Of a DNA stretch of 64,000 nucleotides, positions 11,301 through 20,690 are shown piece after piece. This stretch comes from Closterium sp. NIES-65. Lineage: Eukaryota > Streptophyta > Zygnematophyceae > Desmidiales > Closteriaceae. A model generated the notes under the pieces. That model was not told the origin of the DNA, did no database searches, and worked only from the letters and a program-made list of their open reading frames with translations. The DNA lies in contig CANXME010000292.1 of NCBI GenBank assembly GCA_948144175.1, forward strand, positions 1-64,000. Reading direction: 5' to 3'. The first letter of the stretch is position 1. Every line of letters begins with the position of its first letter. Both the position numbers and the translations under genes were made by a program.

Positions 11301-13543
11301 CGGTGTCCAGGTGAACGCTGATATGCGTCGGAGTTGGAGTAAAAGCTGGCGACGAGGTTGGCGCTTCGGTGGACTTCTCGTTGAGTCGGATTCAGCTGTT
11401 GTGCGGGTGTTGGTGGTGCTTCGTTGACTGTGACTGGTGTCGTTGTTTCTGCTGCTGCTGATGTTGTTGCTGCTGCCGATGTTGTTACTGCTGCTGATGT
11501 TGTTGCTGCTGATGTCGATGTTGTTACTGCTACCGATGTTGTTGCTGCTGATGTCGATGTTGTTACTGCTGCCGATTGTCGAATTGTTGCTAATGCTCGT
11601 GTTCGTTCTGCTTCAGGAATGGTGTGCGAGTACCAGAAGCCTCCCGGGCTGAAGTCGGGGTCGAGATCCGGAGGGTGTGTCCAATCAGTGAAATTCACGA
11701 TGGCGTCGCTGTCTGCAGTGCCGAGGTCAGGAACGAAGTCGAGGACGAAGACGTTGTTCTTCAGCACTGCTTTTCCGATGTAGAGACCGCCTCTCCCGTG
11801 GTAAAGCTTGAACTCCTGGGTCGTGCTGTCGGCTTCCAGATGAATTCCTTTCGCCATCAACTGGCTAACGCTCAGTAAGTTGTAGCCGAGTCCTTCAGCG
11901 ATGAGTACCTTAGACATGTGCAGTATGACGTTTGTTTCTCTTGACTGAAGTTGTACCACTCCTTGTCTTCGTGTGCGCAGGTTTTGGTTGTTGGCAACCG
12001 TGATGATTACTTCCCGTTGGAGTCGATGTTCGCGTTGTACGAAACGCCCGGACGAGCACATGTGTTGCCCGCAGCAACTGTCCAAGAACCAGGTGTCTTG
12101 GCCGGACGGTTCACTTTGAGCGATGGCGGCGTACGTTGGATTCGGCTGGAGTAGCTCACGGCGAGGCGTTCTGTTGTCAAGCTCTTCTTCCGGTGAGTAG
12201 TGTGGTGGTGATTCGGTTGTACACGAATCGGTTATCTTCGTCATGCAGTTGATTATGTTTCTTGCTCCTCGTGCAGGTTGTGAAGTCGTTGAAGCTTGAA
12301 TAGTGGTCGTCGCACTTGCTTGTGTTGAAGCCATTTGGGAGCTTGAAGGTCGAAGTTGTCGCTGTGATGCCGTTGATTGCTGACGATTCGGGCAGTGTGT
12401 GCGCGGGTGCCCTGAAGTCTTGCAGATGTGGCAGAAAGGAGGTACTATCTTCGGTTGCTGCTGTCGGTTGTTATAATTGCTGTGTCGTCGTTGAGTGTGG
12501 AATGCGAACTCTGATACTGTCGTTTTCTTCCTGTGTCGTTCTTCCTGCAGGTCCATATCTTGTTGCTCGGCATGTATTTCGGCGCAGAGTGCAGCTTCAG
12601 AGATTCTTCCGTGGGCTCGAAGAATGGCTTTGGTGGCGCGCCACTGAGGACCAAGCCCACCAATGATGACTGTCACGAAGGCGTCTTCAGAGATTGACCC
12701 TCCGCATCGAAGTAGCTTGTCGCGTAGTTCGCGACATCGGCTGATATACGCCAGTCCTTTTTCTCCTGGTTTCATTTCAACTGTCGTCAACTGCGCCATT
12801 AATCTGCTCTGGTTTACACTGTCTGTTGCTTGATACAGGTTCTTCAGATGGCTGTACGCGAGCTCCGCCGAGTTGCCGAAGGTCCGGTAAGAGCGAATGT
12901 TCTGCTGCTGAGTTGGTGTCACGTTCCTCAATAGGATTGTATACGCCATCATTGATTGATACGTATACTGCTGCTTTTCATATTGTGTCCCGTTGGCTGG
13001 ATACTGCAGGGAACCGTCGAAGAAGCCGAGTATCTGCGCGCCCTCCATCATCAGCTCGAATTCAAAGGACCAGGTAAAGAATTCTTTGCCGTCGAAGGGT
13101 CTTGACGTTTGCAGTTTTAAGACGTGTGCAAACTGCGACTGAACTTGAAGTGCGTCCAGTGGTCTTTCTTGTCCAGGTGAAGGTTGCGGGTGGGGCACGA
13201 AGCTGATTGACCCGCGCTCGTACGGAGCAAAGGTAGGTTGCTGCTGCTGGTTTCCTCGCGCATATGACGACCCATCAAGACTCATGGGTGTCGCTCCATT
13301 GTTGCTGTTGTGTGTTTGTGCAGGTCCCGACTGCTGGTGTTGTTCGTAGAAGGACATGAAGGAGAAAAATTTCTCCATCATGTTCTGGTCAAAGTCCGAA
13401 GGGTGGTTCATGGGGGTTTCGGTTGACGTTCCTCTTGGTCTTGTTGCCGTGCCTTCTTCTGTCTGCAGGCCAGAGGCTGGCGGTGGAGTAGGAGTAGTGC
13501 CCGAGGAGCCATTAGGGGAGCTCCTTTCCTTGTTTGTTGCCAT
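8366..13543 (-). CDS. Copia-1 Gag-Pol polyprotein, 1,725 aa
   Basis: This is one uninterrupted frame starting 56 bases inside the 5' LTR. Order of parts: Gag (to about residue 430) with a CCHC zinc knuckle CHICKTSGHPRTHC near 371-384; aspartic protease region with FLDSCCGQHM near 486; a Ser/Thr/Ala low-complexity spacer near 655-700; integrase with an HHCC finger (H755, H760, C795, C798) and D, D, E near 828 (YSDILY), 890 (QSDGGGEY) and 926 (QQGVAERLNRT); reverse transcriptase with YVDD near 1390; and RNase H with acidic residues near 1558 (YVDADHAG), 1600, 1636 (FCDNQSA) and 1685. The PR-IN-RT-RH order defines Ty1/Copia. The last codons and the TAA lie within the 3' LTR. The protease motif is DSC rather than the usual DSG or DTG, the only visible departure from a functional polyprotein. 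Confidence 0.97.
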   Translation of the reverse strand: MATNKERSSPNGSSGTTPTPPPASGLQTEEGTATRPRGTSTETPMNHPSDFDQNMMEKFFSFMSFYEQHQQSGPAQTHNSNNGATPMSLDGSSYARGNQQQQPTFAPYERGSISFVPHPQPSPGQERPLDALQVQSQFAHVLKLQTSRPFDGKEFFTWSFEFELMMEGAQILGFFDGSLQYPANGTQYEKQQYTYQSMMAYTILLRNVTPTQQQNIRSYRTFGNSAELAYSHLKNLYQATDSVNQSRLMAQLTTVEMKPGEKGLAYISRCRELRDKLLRCGGSISEDAFVTVIIGGLGPQWRATKAILRAHGRISEAALCAEIHAEQQDMDLQEERHRKKTTVSEFAFHTQRRHSNYNNRQQQPKIVPPFCHICKTSGHPRTHCPNRQQSTASQRQLRPSSSQMASTQASATTTIQASTTSQPARGARNIINCMTKITDSCTTESPPHYSPEEELDNRTPRRELLQPNPTYAAIAQSEPSGQDTWFLDSCCGQHMCSSGRFVQREHRLQREVIITVANNQNLRTRRQGVVQLQSRETNVILHMSKVLIAEGLGYNLLSVSQLMAKGIHLEADSTTQEFKLYHGRGGLYIGKAVLKNNVFVLDFVPDLGTADSDAIVNFTDWTHPPDLDPDFSPGGFWYSHTIPEAERTRALATIRQSAAVTTSTSAATTSVAVTTSTSAATTSAAVTTSAAATTSAAAETTTPVTVNEAPPTPAQQLNPTQREVHRSANLVASFYSNSDAYQRSPGHRASEEIWHARTGHPSNTVLNNTIRAGVLDKDSLLLPDGRELQKARGTCLICPEADLPHRPFASHHNPSAPAYAPLEKVYSDILYNREPGQVNYNYTITFIDAATRYVWHRNLPSRDMALAAFAAWLPIAERESGTQLKNFQSDGGGEYTSHRFKQFLAERGIKQLLSLPYAHQQQGVAERLNRTLQNSMRKLLRGMRLPNHQWPAAMDHAVMLHNLLSSSSLPNNASPHLLWTGKQGSTKMLRVFGCMVQYRPPEARAGRFSQRAQWGLHLGIEKNYNAWRIFDVHTKETVAARDVIFYERLTLQTYLANLHENRDLTSGFRGDRAFASAADEADWDEQNVDNASAEAGPLPYCSVNVPMDEENPRDSNNAEVFYHFADTGYVTPATVNTNEAERIGPNFIPDPEAGDEAAYPEDPELPRYSQTGLQILGLVTAVHGNTRSSLPQEPATVQQALGGEHREKWREAMDRELKALEERNTWKVVPVSVARNKTILTGKWVFRIKTKADGTIEKFKARWVVRGFDQEQGRDFTETFAPVSRHTSLRILLAIAAMKKKKLRQIDVANAFLYAPVDAEIYVELPHGSHGEPNRICQLLKSLYGIKQAPRLWQQYLHARLIRIGFSQLPHDQGMYRLTKGSDYVLLIVYVDDLLYIGSTDGIATWFEGELQKDLTLTVSSTVTQYLGLNIREEENAIYLSAEKYADTIAKRFSLTPSAISTPYRYTSGTEKERTTLLKPAGIRDYQKKLGCLLFAAVTCRPDLSYSASQLATYLKKPEAEHLAELDRALHYFVSTATIGLTYHKSAATPTKLIGYVDADHAGDTDNRRSRTGYVYRLEPIGPISWQSSKQELIALSSAEAEYIALCSATKEGLYLRELLEEAKLAELPSFTVFCDNQSAIRIANKNGFANRTKHIALRYFFVKDEIEKGKLDLSYCPTSEMAADYLTKKLGKQKFEYCMMLTGQGHVTSSDTPEAKGSVGNNKS
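8388..8398 (-). other. Copia-1 polypurine tract
   Basis: On the minus strand GCGAAGGGGAG sits directly before the 3' LTR start TGTTGG. It is the expected primer for plus-strand DNA synthesis. Confidence 0.8.
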
Positions 13544-13587
13544 GTCTTGTAATGATCTTGAAAAAAGGAGTAGAGTTTCCCTTGTCA

Positions 13588-13599
13588 GCTCTCATACCA
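13588..13599 (-). other. Copia-1 primer-binding site
   Basis: On the minus strand TGGTATGAGAGC directly follows the 5' LTR end. It differs at one base from the plant Copia consensus TGGTATCAGAGC, which pairs with initiator tRNA-Met. Confidence 0.85.
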
Positions 13600-14039
13600 T
13601 GTTGGGCTGAGATAGCCCCTTAGGATCTTTGCAAGGGATAACTTTAGGTGAAGTAGTTGTAATAGCGGAAGCGTTTAGTGAAGAATTTGAACCGACCTTG
13701 CACTGGTGTGTGAGAGCAAAGTTGATTGAATTAAACAAGCAAATACAAGGATTTATATAAGAGTACAGGGAATACGAATAGATATGTAGATAACTGTATT
13801 GCTGTTGCGGTTCGATACAGTGCGACTCGGGCAACTGCTCTGTAGCGAGTCAGTTGTGTGTCCTTAACTGTCGCGCTGTAATTGTCGAGTCAAAGGTCAG
13901 CGACCTTTGACTTTCTCGTAACCTCCAGGCGGTTACCCTAACCTCCGAGGTTGACTCGATGCTCCGATTGGGACTGCTTCGCTTGGTGCCTTGGGTTTTG
14001 ATACGACAGAAGCGCACTTAGGACTTATTGTTTCCAACA
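13600..14039 (-). repeat. Copia-1 5' LTR (440 bp)
   Basis: Twin of 7948-8387 with a single difference. On the minus strand it begins TGTTGGAAAC and ends CAGCCCAACA. It is followed by the target duplication CAAAC at 14040-14044. The promoter should lie here, but no TATA box was pinned down. Confidence 0.97.
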
Positions 14040-14044
14040 CAAAC

Positions 14045-14666
14045 TACATTACTCTAGCTAAAAAATTCAACTAAAACTTTCCAGTCAAATACATTAGACT
14101 AGCATCATAGCCTACACAACATTTTAAAGTTTAGTCTAGCCTGTTGAAATTAGGAGGTCGCTAGAGTAGCGGAAATACTCTAGGAAATAACGACGTCCCA
14201 GCGGCGGGGCTATGGTCACTCAGAGGTAGCTCTCCTGGCTTGTAACTTGGTGCCAAAGCGGCGGCCGAGGGTAGGCCGGACACAAGCTTGAGAATTGTGT
14301 AATGATAGCATGGCAGTACATTGAGTTATATAGGAAACATAGCAGGGAGGCAGTTACCAAGGCGCAACTGTATTACAGTTGCGCTGTAACGTTTCAGTTG
14401 CCCAGTTACTGGCGAGACCTTTCAGCTTCGGCAAGGGCGCGGTATTCTGCCGCGCCTCCAGGGTGGTTTCGCGTACTGTAGACGCTGCCTCTTGCTCAAT
14501 TCGACCCTTCGGCTGCCACGCGGGTCGCAACCACTGTACGCGGTTGCGCCCCTGCAGTTCGATACTTGAGTCAACACTCCCGATATTGAGGGCTTCGCTT
14601 CTGCACTTCGAACAGTGCACTGCAAGATAAATAACACACAAATATATTTCCAACATAGCCTAAGGC
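14045..14666 (-). other. Transposase 3' flank in the pogo-like element
   Basis: Non-coding part of the DNA transposon between the Copia-1 insertion site and the transposase stop codon. The left half is AT-rich and the right half GC-richer. No coding frame or repeat was recognised in it. Confidence 0.5.
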
Positions 14667-16921
14667 CTACTCCTCATCCGACTCAGGCTCCGTGGAGTTG
14701 TTGCCAAAGAACCCGTCTGCTTGGATGTCGTCATCAACCTCTACCTCGTGGGATAGCTGACCTCTCCGGTGCGCCAGCACCAGTCCGTCTTCACTCCCGT
14801 CAAGGGCATTGCTGATGCCGCAGGTGAGGAACGCTCTCTTAATCAGGTCGCCGGGCACAGCTTTCCACGCCCGTGAAATCCACTTGAGCACCACCTCCGG
14901 AGATGGTTTCTTAATGTTCCCTGCACTGCACCACATACACGGGGGTGGGAAACACGTGGGTCCACAAGTACGCAGACATACAGACGAAGCGGTCACGGGA
15001 GAACATTTTTGCGTACCTGCGGGTGTCAGGATGTTCATGCTGTCCTGCTCGAACCAGGTCTGGTACTGCTGCCGAACACTCGCCTTGAAGCTTTTGTTGA
15101 CCGACACATCGAGCGGCTGCAAGTCTGCCGTGCATCCCGCTGGGATGAACGCCGGCACGATGTTGAGTTCCGCGAACTTCGCCTTGACTTCGGGTGTCAG
15201 GTGTCCACGATAGGAGTCGAGCACTAGCATGGCGCTCCGGCTCTGCAATCCGAACTTCGGTTTCAGGAACGGCACCACGCCTGCACCGAGCCACTCGATT
15301 ACGCCCAAGGCCTCCATCCACCCGTTAGCTTGGCAACCGACCACGACATCTGCATACAAGCAAGCGGTGGTTAGATTTTACTTTTGTTTTTCCCCTCGCA
15401 AACAAGCGCATACGCAGTTTCTTACCGTTCGGAAAGTCACCCTTTGGGAGGGGCTTGCGCTTGAAAAACACCCACGGCTTCGACTTCTCGTCCGTCGCCG
15501 TGCACGCCAGCATCACAGTGACTCTCTCTTTCTGGTAACCACCACTGCGGATGGGCACCGACTTCACGCCCGTCTGCTCCACCGTGGTAGTCGCCGGCAT
15601 CTCCAGCCACAAAGGCGTCTGGTCGCCATTGATGATGTAACGATTGTCGATGTCGTAGTCGTGGCGTGCGTCGCGGACAAACTGCCAAAATTCCTTGCAC
15701 TGCTTGGCCACGTCTGCGCACGGGGAGGGAGGAACGGTTACAAGGGCGGATGAGCACCGCTACAGATAAACAAACATGGGCAAGAAAGTACTGAAATGCA
15801 AGATAAAATTTCACGATAGGATGACAGTGCACGGACAGGCACTTACGCTGCTGTTTCTTTTGCGCCACCTTTGTTTTCATGCGCACGGTGAGATTCCACC
15901 GCTTGCGGAACCGCTCCGTCCAGCGCTTACTCGCCTTCCACTTGACGTCCGGGAACAACACCTTCATCACCTCTTTTGACCACTCTTGCAGCCGGCCGAC
16001 TGATACTGCCACACCGCGGCGTCGCCAGTCCAGGAGTTGGGCGTACACCTTCATCTCCATGGGTCTATACCAGGAAGACCTTCCACGCCCATGAAGTCGA
16101 CACCGAGCCCTGTGTGCAGCCTTGAGCTCCTCCGCTTGGTTTTTCCACTCTGTGAGGCATTTGCGGTGTATGCCGGACTCCCGCGCGACCTCGCTTACCG
16201 ATGCAGCAAGCTCCAGCCGAACAAGCCACTTCAGTTTCTCCTGGGCGGTGTAGCGCTGCCGTTTGTGTTGAGTCGGCTTGTGCCTGGGAGAGGGGGGGCG
16301 GGCATCTCGGTTCTCAGAGGAGGGGTGGGGTCGTTTTTTGTTAATCGACGGATACGTTGGTATCGGCATCTTCTCGCGTGGTGCGTCGCGCCACCAAGAC
16401 TCCACACCGTCGTCGTCCGCGTCTGTAGGTTTACGATCTTGGAAAATGTCCTCCTCGGCGCCCTCTTCACCGTCGACTCCACTGTCGCCTCCAGCATCGC
16501 CGTCGCATGTAGGTTGTTTATCGGCGGCCACGTCATCGTCGGCGCCCACAGCCGACTCGTCCCACGTGCAGGCTTCAGGATTTCCCCACCGAGGTGCAGT
16601 CGGCGGACCATTGATTTGCCTAGCCTTGGGTGTGTCCGGTTCAGACAACCACTCGTCGAAAGTGGCAGGCAAATATAACTGGAGCACGGGCCGATGGTGA
16701 CCCCACGCGTCAGGAACAGGAGGAGTCGGAGGATTCGGAGGAGCGGGAGGAGCAGGAGGAGCAGGAGGTGCAGGAGGAGCAGGCGGAGCAGGCGGTGCAG
16801 GGGGTGTAGGTGGCACTGGAGGCGCTGGTGGCTCACGTGTATACCACCCGTCCGAGGTTAGTCGCCAGGCGCGGGTTGGTTTCTTCTTGAAAAGGAGGTG
16901 CGTCCCACTGAATTCCGCCAT
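14667..16921 (-). CDS. Pogo/Tigger-type DDE transposase, four exons, 649 aa
   Basis: Minus-strand exons 16921-15847, 15713-15426, 15349-15017 and 14920-14667 join in phase at GT-AG introns (donors gtaagt, gtaaga, gtacgc) and total 650 codons including TAG. Residues 30-70 are a Pro-Pro-Ala repeat and 120-175 are acidic. A psq/pogo-type helix-turn-helix follows at about 220-265 (YTAQEKLKWL, ESGIHRKCLTEW). A CENP-B/Tc5-like DNA-binding segment at about 278-358 includes KRWTERFRKRWNL. The catalytic core has three aspartates: D389 in NGDQT, D499 in LVLDSYRGH and D535 in LQPLD, a DDD triad spaced as in pogo relatives. The tail is acidic. No stop or frameshift interrupts it, so the protein may have stayed functional while the element itself was broken by two insertions. 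The start was chosen at the ATG with MAEFSGTH; the frame is open further upstream. Confidence 0.87.
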
Positions 16922-17461
16922 GGCTTTGCCAGCCAGGCGGGCTAGACTAGAAACTGAATGAAAAAAATGAGTAGGAGGGTGCAGAATTGGGCAACGACGG
17001 GGACCCCTGCGGGCTAGCGGCTCGGGGTCCTCGTCAATGACAGGCAGGAAACCCCCGCCTACCCCCGTAGAGGAACCTGCGTGGCAGCATATTCGCAGCG
17101 CTGGCAGGGAATCTTCCCCACCCTTCGAGAGGGTTCGGAAGAAATGCAAATGCCACGCAGCGCATGCGGCTGTGATTGGGCCGCACGGCAACATCCTCGT
17201 CACTCCTGTCACGTTCGATGGTTCTAGACAACTTTGTGCGGTGGGAAACCGAACCGCAGCTGTTTTTGCCTGAAAACCATGCACGATCCCACTTGTTCCA
17301 TGGTCCGTTTGATTCGCCTTATTGCGGGCTTCAGTTTAGTATGTCTAAAAGTGAATTTCATTTTTTCCTTATTATAGGCGCATGCGCATATAACAGACAC
17401 CTCAATTAGAAGCGCACCCCCCCAAAAAACACTGTTTTATTATAAGCGCACCTGCGCTTTT
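16922..17461 (-). other. Transposase 5' flank and subterminal repeats
   Basis: This is the leader/promoter side of the DNA transposon. Its outer part (17377-17461) has several AAGCGCA/TGCGCTT boxes. It also has a ~58-bp stretch (17399-17455) that matches, in direct orientation, 7832-7886 at the other end of the element (shared CTCAATTAGAAGCGCACCC and TTATTATAAGCGCACCT). Such subterminal boxes are plausible transposase-binding sites. Confidence 0.6.
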
Positions 17462-17596
17462 TGTTGAGAATAGAACGAGAATGAATGAACTATGAATGAA
17501 GTGAGTACAAATAGGAAACCCTAACTGGGTTGTACCCCCTATGGGATACCCCACTACAGCCTACACAATAGTATGAGCTATATATATGTTCTGACA
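17462..17596 (-). repeat. Copia-2 3' LTR (135 bp)
   Basis: Direct repeat of 24785-24919, three differences. Preceded by the target duplication CTTTT. This LTR is very short compared with the 440-bp and ~750-bp LTRs of the other two families in the window. Confidence 0.94.
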
Positions 17597-20239
17597 CACC
17601 CCCATAGGCAAAGTGGGGGAGAACAAGGGGTCACAAGACCAGTCAAGCAAAGCAAAGCAAAGCTCAGGGTGGATCACAAAGTCACCACACAGTCCGAGCA
17701 CAAGAGCAAGGCCAAAGGCCAGTTCACATGCAAGAGTATGGACATATATATAAAGCTAGACAAGCAAGAGCAGGTATATATATGTCACAGTACAAGTAAA
17801 GTCAAGAGGAGAGCAAGTGAGGCAAGACAGGCACAAGACCCAGCTGGGTGCAGAAGCGCTGATGGTCACAAGGCGCGAGTGCCTTGGTGAACACATCAGC
17901 AGTGTTGGCCTCAGAGGCCACGTACGCAAGCCGCAACTGTCCACGCTGCTGTAGCTCACGAGCAAGGAAGTAGCGAAGAGCAATGTGCTTCGTTCTGTGC
18001 TCCAGACGCTGCTCTCGACACAAGGCCAGCATGGCCTTGTTGTCTACGTACAGCACTGGAGGAGAACGAGGCGGCTCTCCAAGGTCAGTCAGCAGGTAGG
18101 TGAGCCAGCGAAGCTCCTGTGCAGCCATGGCCCCTGCGTAGATCTCAGCCTCACAACTGGAGCTGAGAACCGAAGACGAACGAGTAGCCCGCCACGAGAC
18201 AGAGCCGGAACCAAGGCTGAAGGTGTAACCCTGTGACGACCGCTGCGTAGCCTGGTCGTCAGCCCAAGAAGCGTCCGCGTGACCTGTAAGGACCACTGGA
18301 CTGCGCCCTCCAAGCACTAGCCCCATGCCCGACGTACTGCACAGGTAGCGCAATACCCTCTTCGCTGCAGCCATGTGCTCTCGTCGGTGTCTCCCAGGAG
18401 CAACATAGCGTGCAAGAATGCTCAGAGGGTATGCAAGGTCAGGTCGTGTGCAGGTCATCAGGTACATGAGGCAGCCAACAAGCTCTGGGTACGGGCCACT
18501 CGACTCTACGGACTCATCCGAAGGCAGAGCTGAGAGCGAGTGGCGGGTAGACAGAGGAGTGGCCTGAGGCGAGGAGTACGTGAAGCCGAAGCGCTGAAGG
18601 ACCTGCTGCACCATGTGTGACTGAGTCAAGGTAATGGTGCGGCGTGCTCTGTCCCGAGTGATCTGCAAGCCAAGGTAGCTGCGCAGTTCACCCAGGTCTG
18701 TGCACGTGTGTCTCTTCAGCAGCTCGGACTTCACGTAGGCGAGTCCAGCAGTGTCCGCTGGCAAAGACCAAGTCGTCGACGTACACGAGGATGTAGAACG
18801 GCGGCAGTGAAGTGTCGGTGCGAAGAAACAGCGACGGGTTTGCAGTAGAGGGAGCAAACCCAAGAGCCGCAAGCGTAGTCCTCAGTGTGTCGTGCCACTC
18901 ACGCGGTGCCTGGCGGAGACCGTAGACTGGCCGTCGGAGGCTCCACTGGGTGCCAGGAGGGAAAGTCCCAGTGAAGCCAGGTGGACGGCGAAGCCAGATC
19001 TCCTCGTGCAGGCTACCCTGCAAGAACGCAGTGCTGAAGTCGAGAGAGTGAAGCTCGTAGTCGCGCTGAGCGGCTATGTGCAGCAGCACCCGAAGAGTGG
19101 TCATCTTCGGGGTGGGAGAGAAGGTCTGAAAGTAGTCAACTCCCTGCCGCTGACTGAAGCCACGAGCGACGTACCGCGCCTTGAAGACAGGCGGAGAGCC
19201 CGGCGGCCGCTTCACCCTGAAGATCCACATGCCACTGACGATGTTCGCCCCACGAGGGGGAACCGCGTCAACGTAGGTGCCTGTGGACTTCCAGGAAGCC
19301 ATCTCTGCATCCATAGCTGCCTGCCACTGAGACGAGTAGGGACCCTCTACGGCCTCCGCGTAAGAGCGCGGAGTCGGGATGTCTAGTGCATCCGGGTCTC
19401 CCTCAGGAGCAAGCAGTACAGACGCGAGATGAGGTGAAGCAGCAGCCAGACACTGTAACTCCTCCTGCCTGTCCTCTAGGACGTCCGTGCCAAGAGCACA
19501 CTCACCCCCGACGGACGGAGGACAGACAGACGCAGACTCAGCAACAAGACTAGCAGCGAAGTCTAGACGACAGCGAGCAGCAAAGTCGAAGAGCTCAGCG
19601 ACAAGAGCAGACGCAACAGTGGACTCAAACGAGGGGTCAGTGACGACAGTGGCAAGCAGACGCGTGACAGTAGGACTGGCAGCACGAAGGGAGTCCGACT
19701 CAGGGTCAGCAAGAGCAGGAAGAGAGGACTCAGGAGGAGAAGGCAAAGGGGCACGCAGAGGAGTAGTGGACGGACGCAGAGACATCCGGTGCGTGCCAGG
19801 GATAGGAGGAGGACGCTGACGCGAACCGCGACCACTAGCGCGAGCAGCACGAACAGGCAACGCGGGACGAGACGCAGGCTCACGACGCTCAGCAAGACCT
19901 CCAGTAAGACCAGTGTAAGGAGAGGGAGCAGGTAGAGGGGAGGAAGGCTCCAACAGTGACTGCGACTGGACAGGCTGTGGACACTCTACCGGAGGAGAAA
20001 GACCAAGAACCTGCTGCAGGGGCGGAACGAAGTACGGCCGAGGCCGCGCGGCAGCTCCAGACTCAGCAGGGACAGCACCAGCACCCTCAGCGGCAGCACC
20101 AGCGCCACCAACACCTCCAGCGGCAGGACCTCCAGCAGCACCAGCAGCAGAACCACCGCGAGGACAGACAGCAGTAGTCTCAGCACCAACACCCTCAGCA
20201 GCCCCAGCTCCAGTAGGACCCGCAGGCCCAGCAGCTTCG

Positions 20240-20690
20240 GGACCGGTGGCACCAGCACCCTCGACGGTCGAAGAAGCTCCAGCTCCAGCAGCACGCCTCC
20301 AGCGGCGAGCAAACCACTCGCGCAGCTCCTGTGGAGAGAGGGGCTCGCGCCGAGACGCAGCACCAGAAGAAACTCCAGGCTCAGCAGCTCCAGACGCAGC
20401 ACCCCCAGGCTCAGTAGCTCCAGACGCAGCACCCCCTAGCTCAGCAGCTCCAGGCACAGCACCCCCCGGCTCAGCACTTCCAGGCTCAGCACCCTCCGCA
20501 GTAGCACCCCTAGGCTCGGCACCCCTGCGCACAGCACCCCCAGAGTCAGCACCCCCAGGCTCAGCACCCTCCGCAGTAGCACCCCCAGGCTCGGCACCCC
20601 CGCGCACAGCACCCCCAGAGTCAGCACCCCCAGGCTCAACACCCGCAGCAGCACCAGAGTCACCAGTAACCTCGACCGGGTCAACTGCGT
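20240..20690 (-). repeat. 15-bp repeats encoding AEPGG-type pentapeptides
   Basis: Tandem, slightly varied 15-base units around GGCTCAGCACCCCC on + encode Gly/Ala/Glu/Pro pentapeptides (AEPGG, ADSGG, AVRGG) between integrase and reverse transcriptase of Copia-2. The homologous place in Copia-3 (28400-28620) carries a similar array. Confidence 0.8.

Larger units (their letters stand above)
7948..14039 (-). mobile_element. Copia-1: complete, very young LTR retrotransposon
   Basis: The two LTRs are 440 bp each and differ at one position (A or G near 8008 and 13660). Both begin TGTTGG and end CCAACA. A perfect CAAAC duplication flanks the element (7943-7947 and 14040-14044). The minus-strand PBS TGGTATGAGAGC adjoins the 5' LTR and the polypurine tract GAAGGGGAG adjoins the 3' LTR. 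A single uninterrupted Gag-Pol frame fills the interior. Everything visible is compatible with a recently mobile copy, apart from a protease active-site oddity noted under Gag-Pol. Confidence 0.96.

Noticed and set aside
15437..17284. Upstream extension of the transposase from 17284
   Set aside because: The frame is open there but carries no motif. The ATG at 16921 gives a compact protein, and the upstream part looks like leader sequence.
7832..17455. The ~58-bp direct repeats as LTRs of another retrotransposon
   Set aside because: They do not start and end with TG...CA, have no PBS or duplication beside them, and lie just inside the inverted termini of the pogo-like element.
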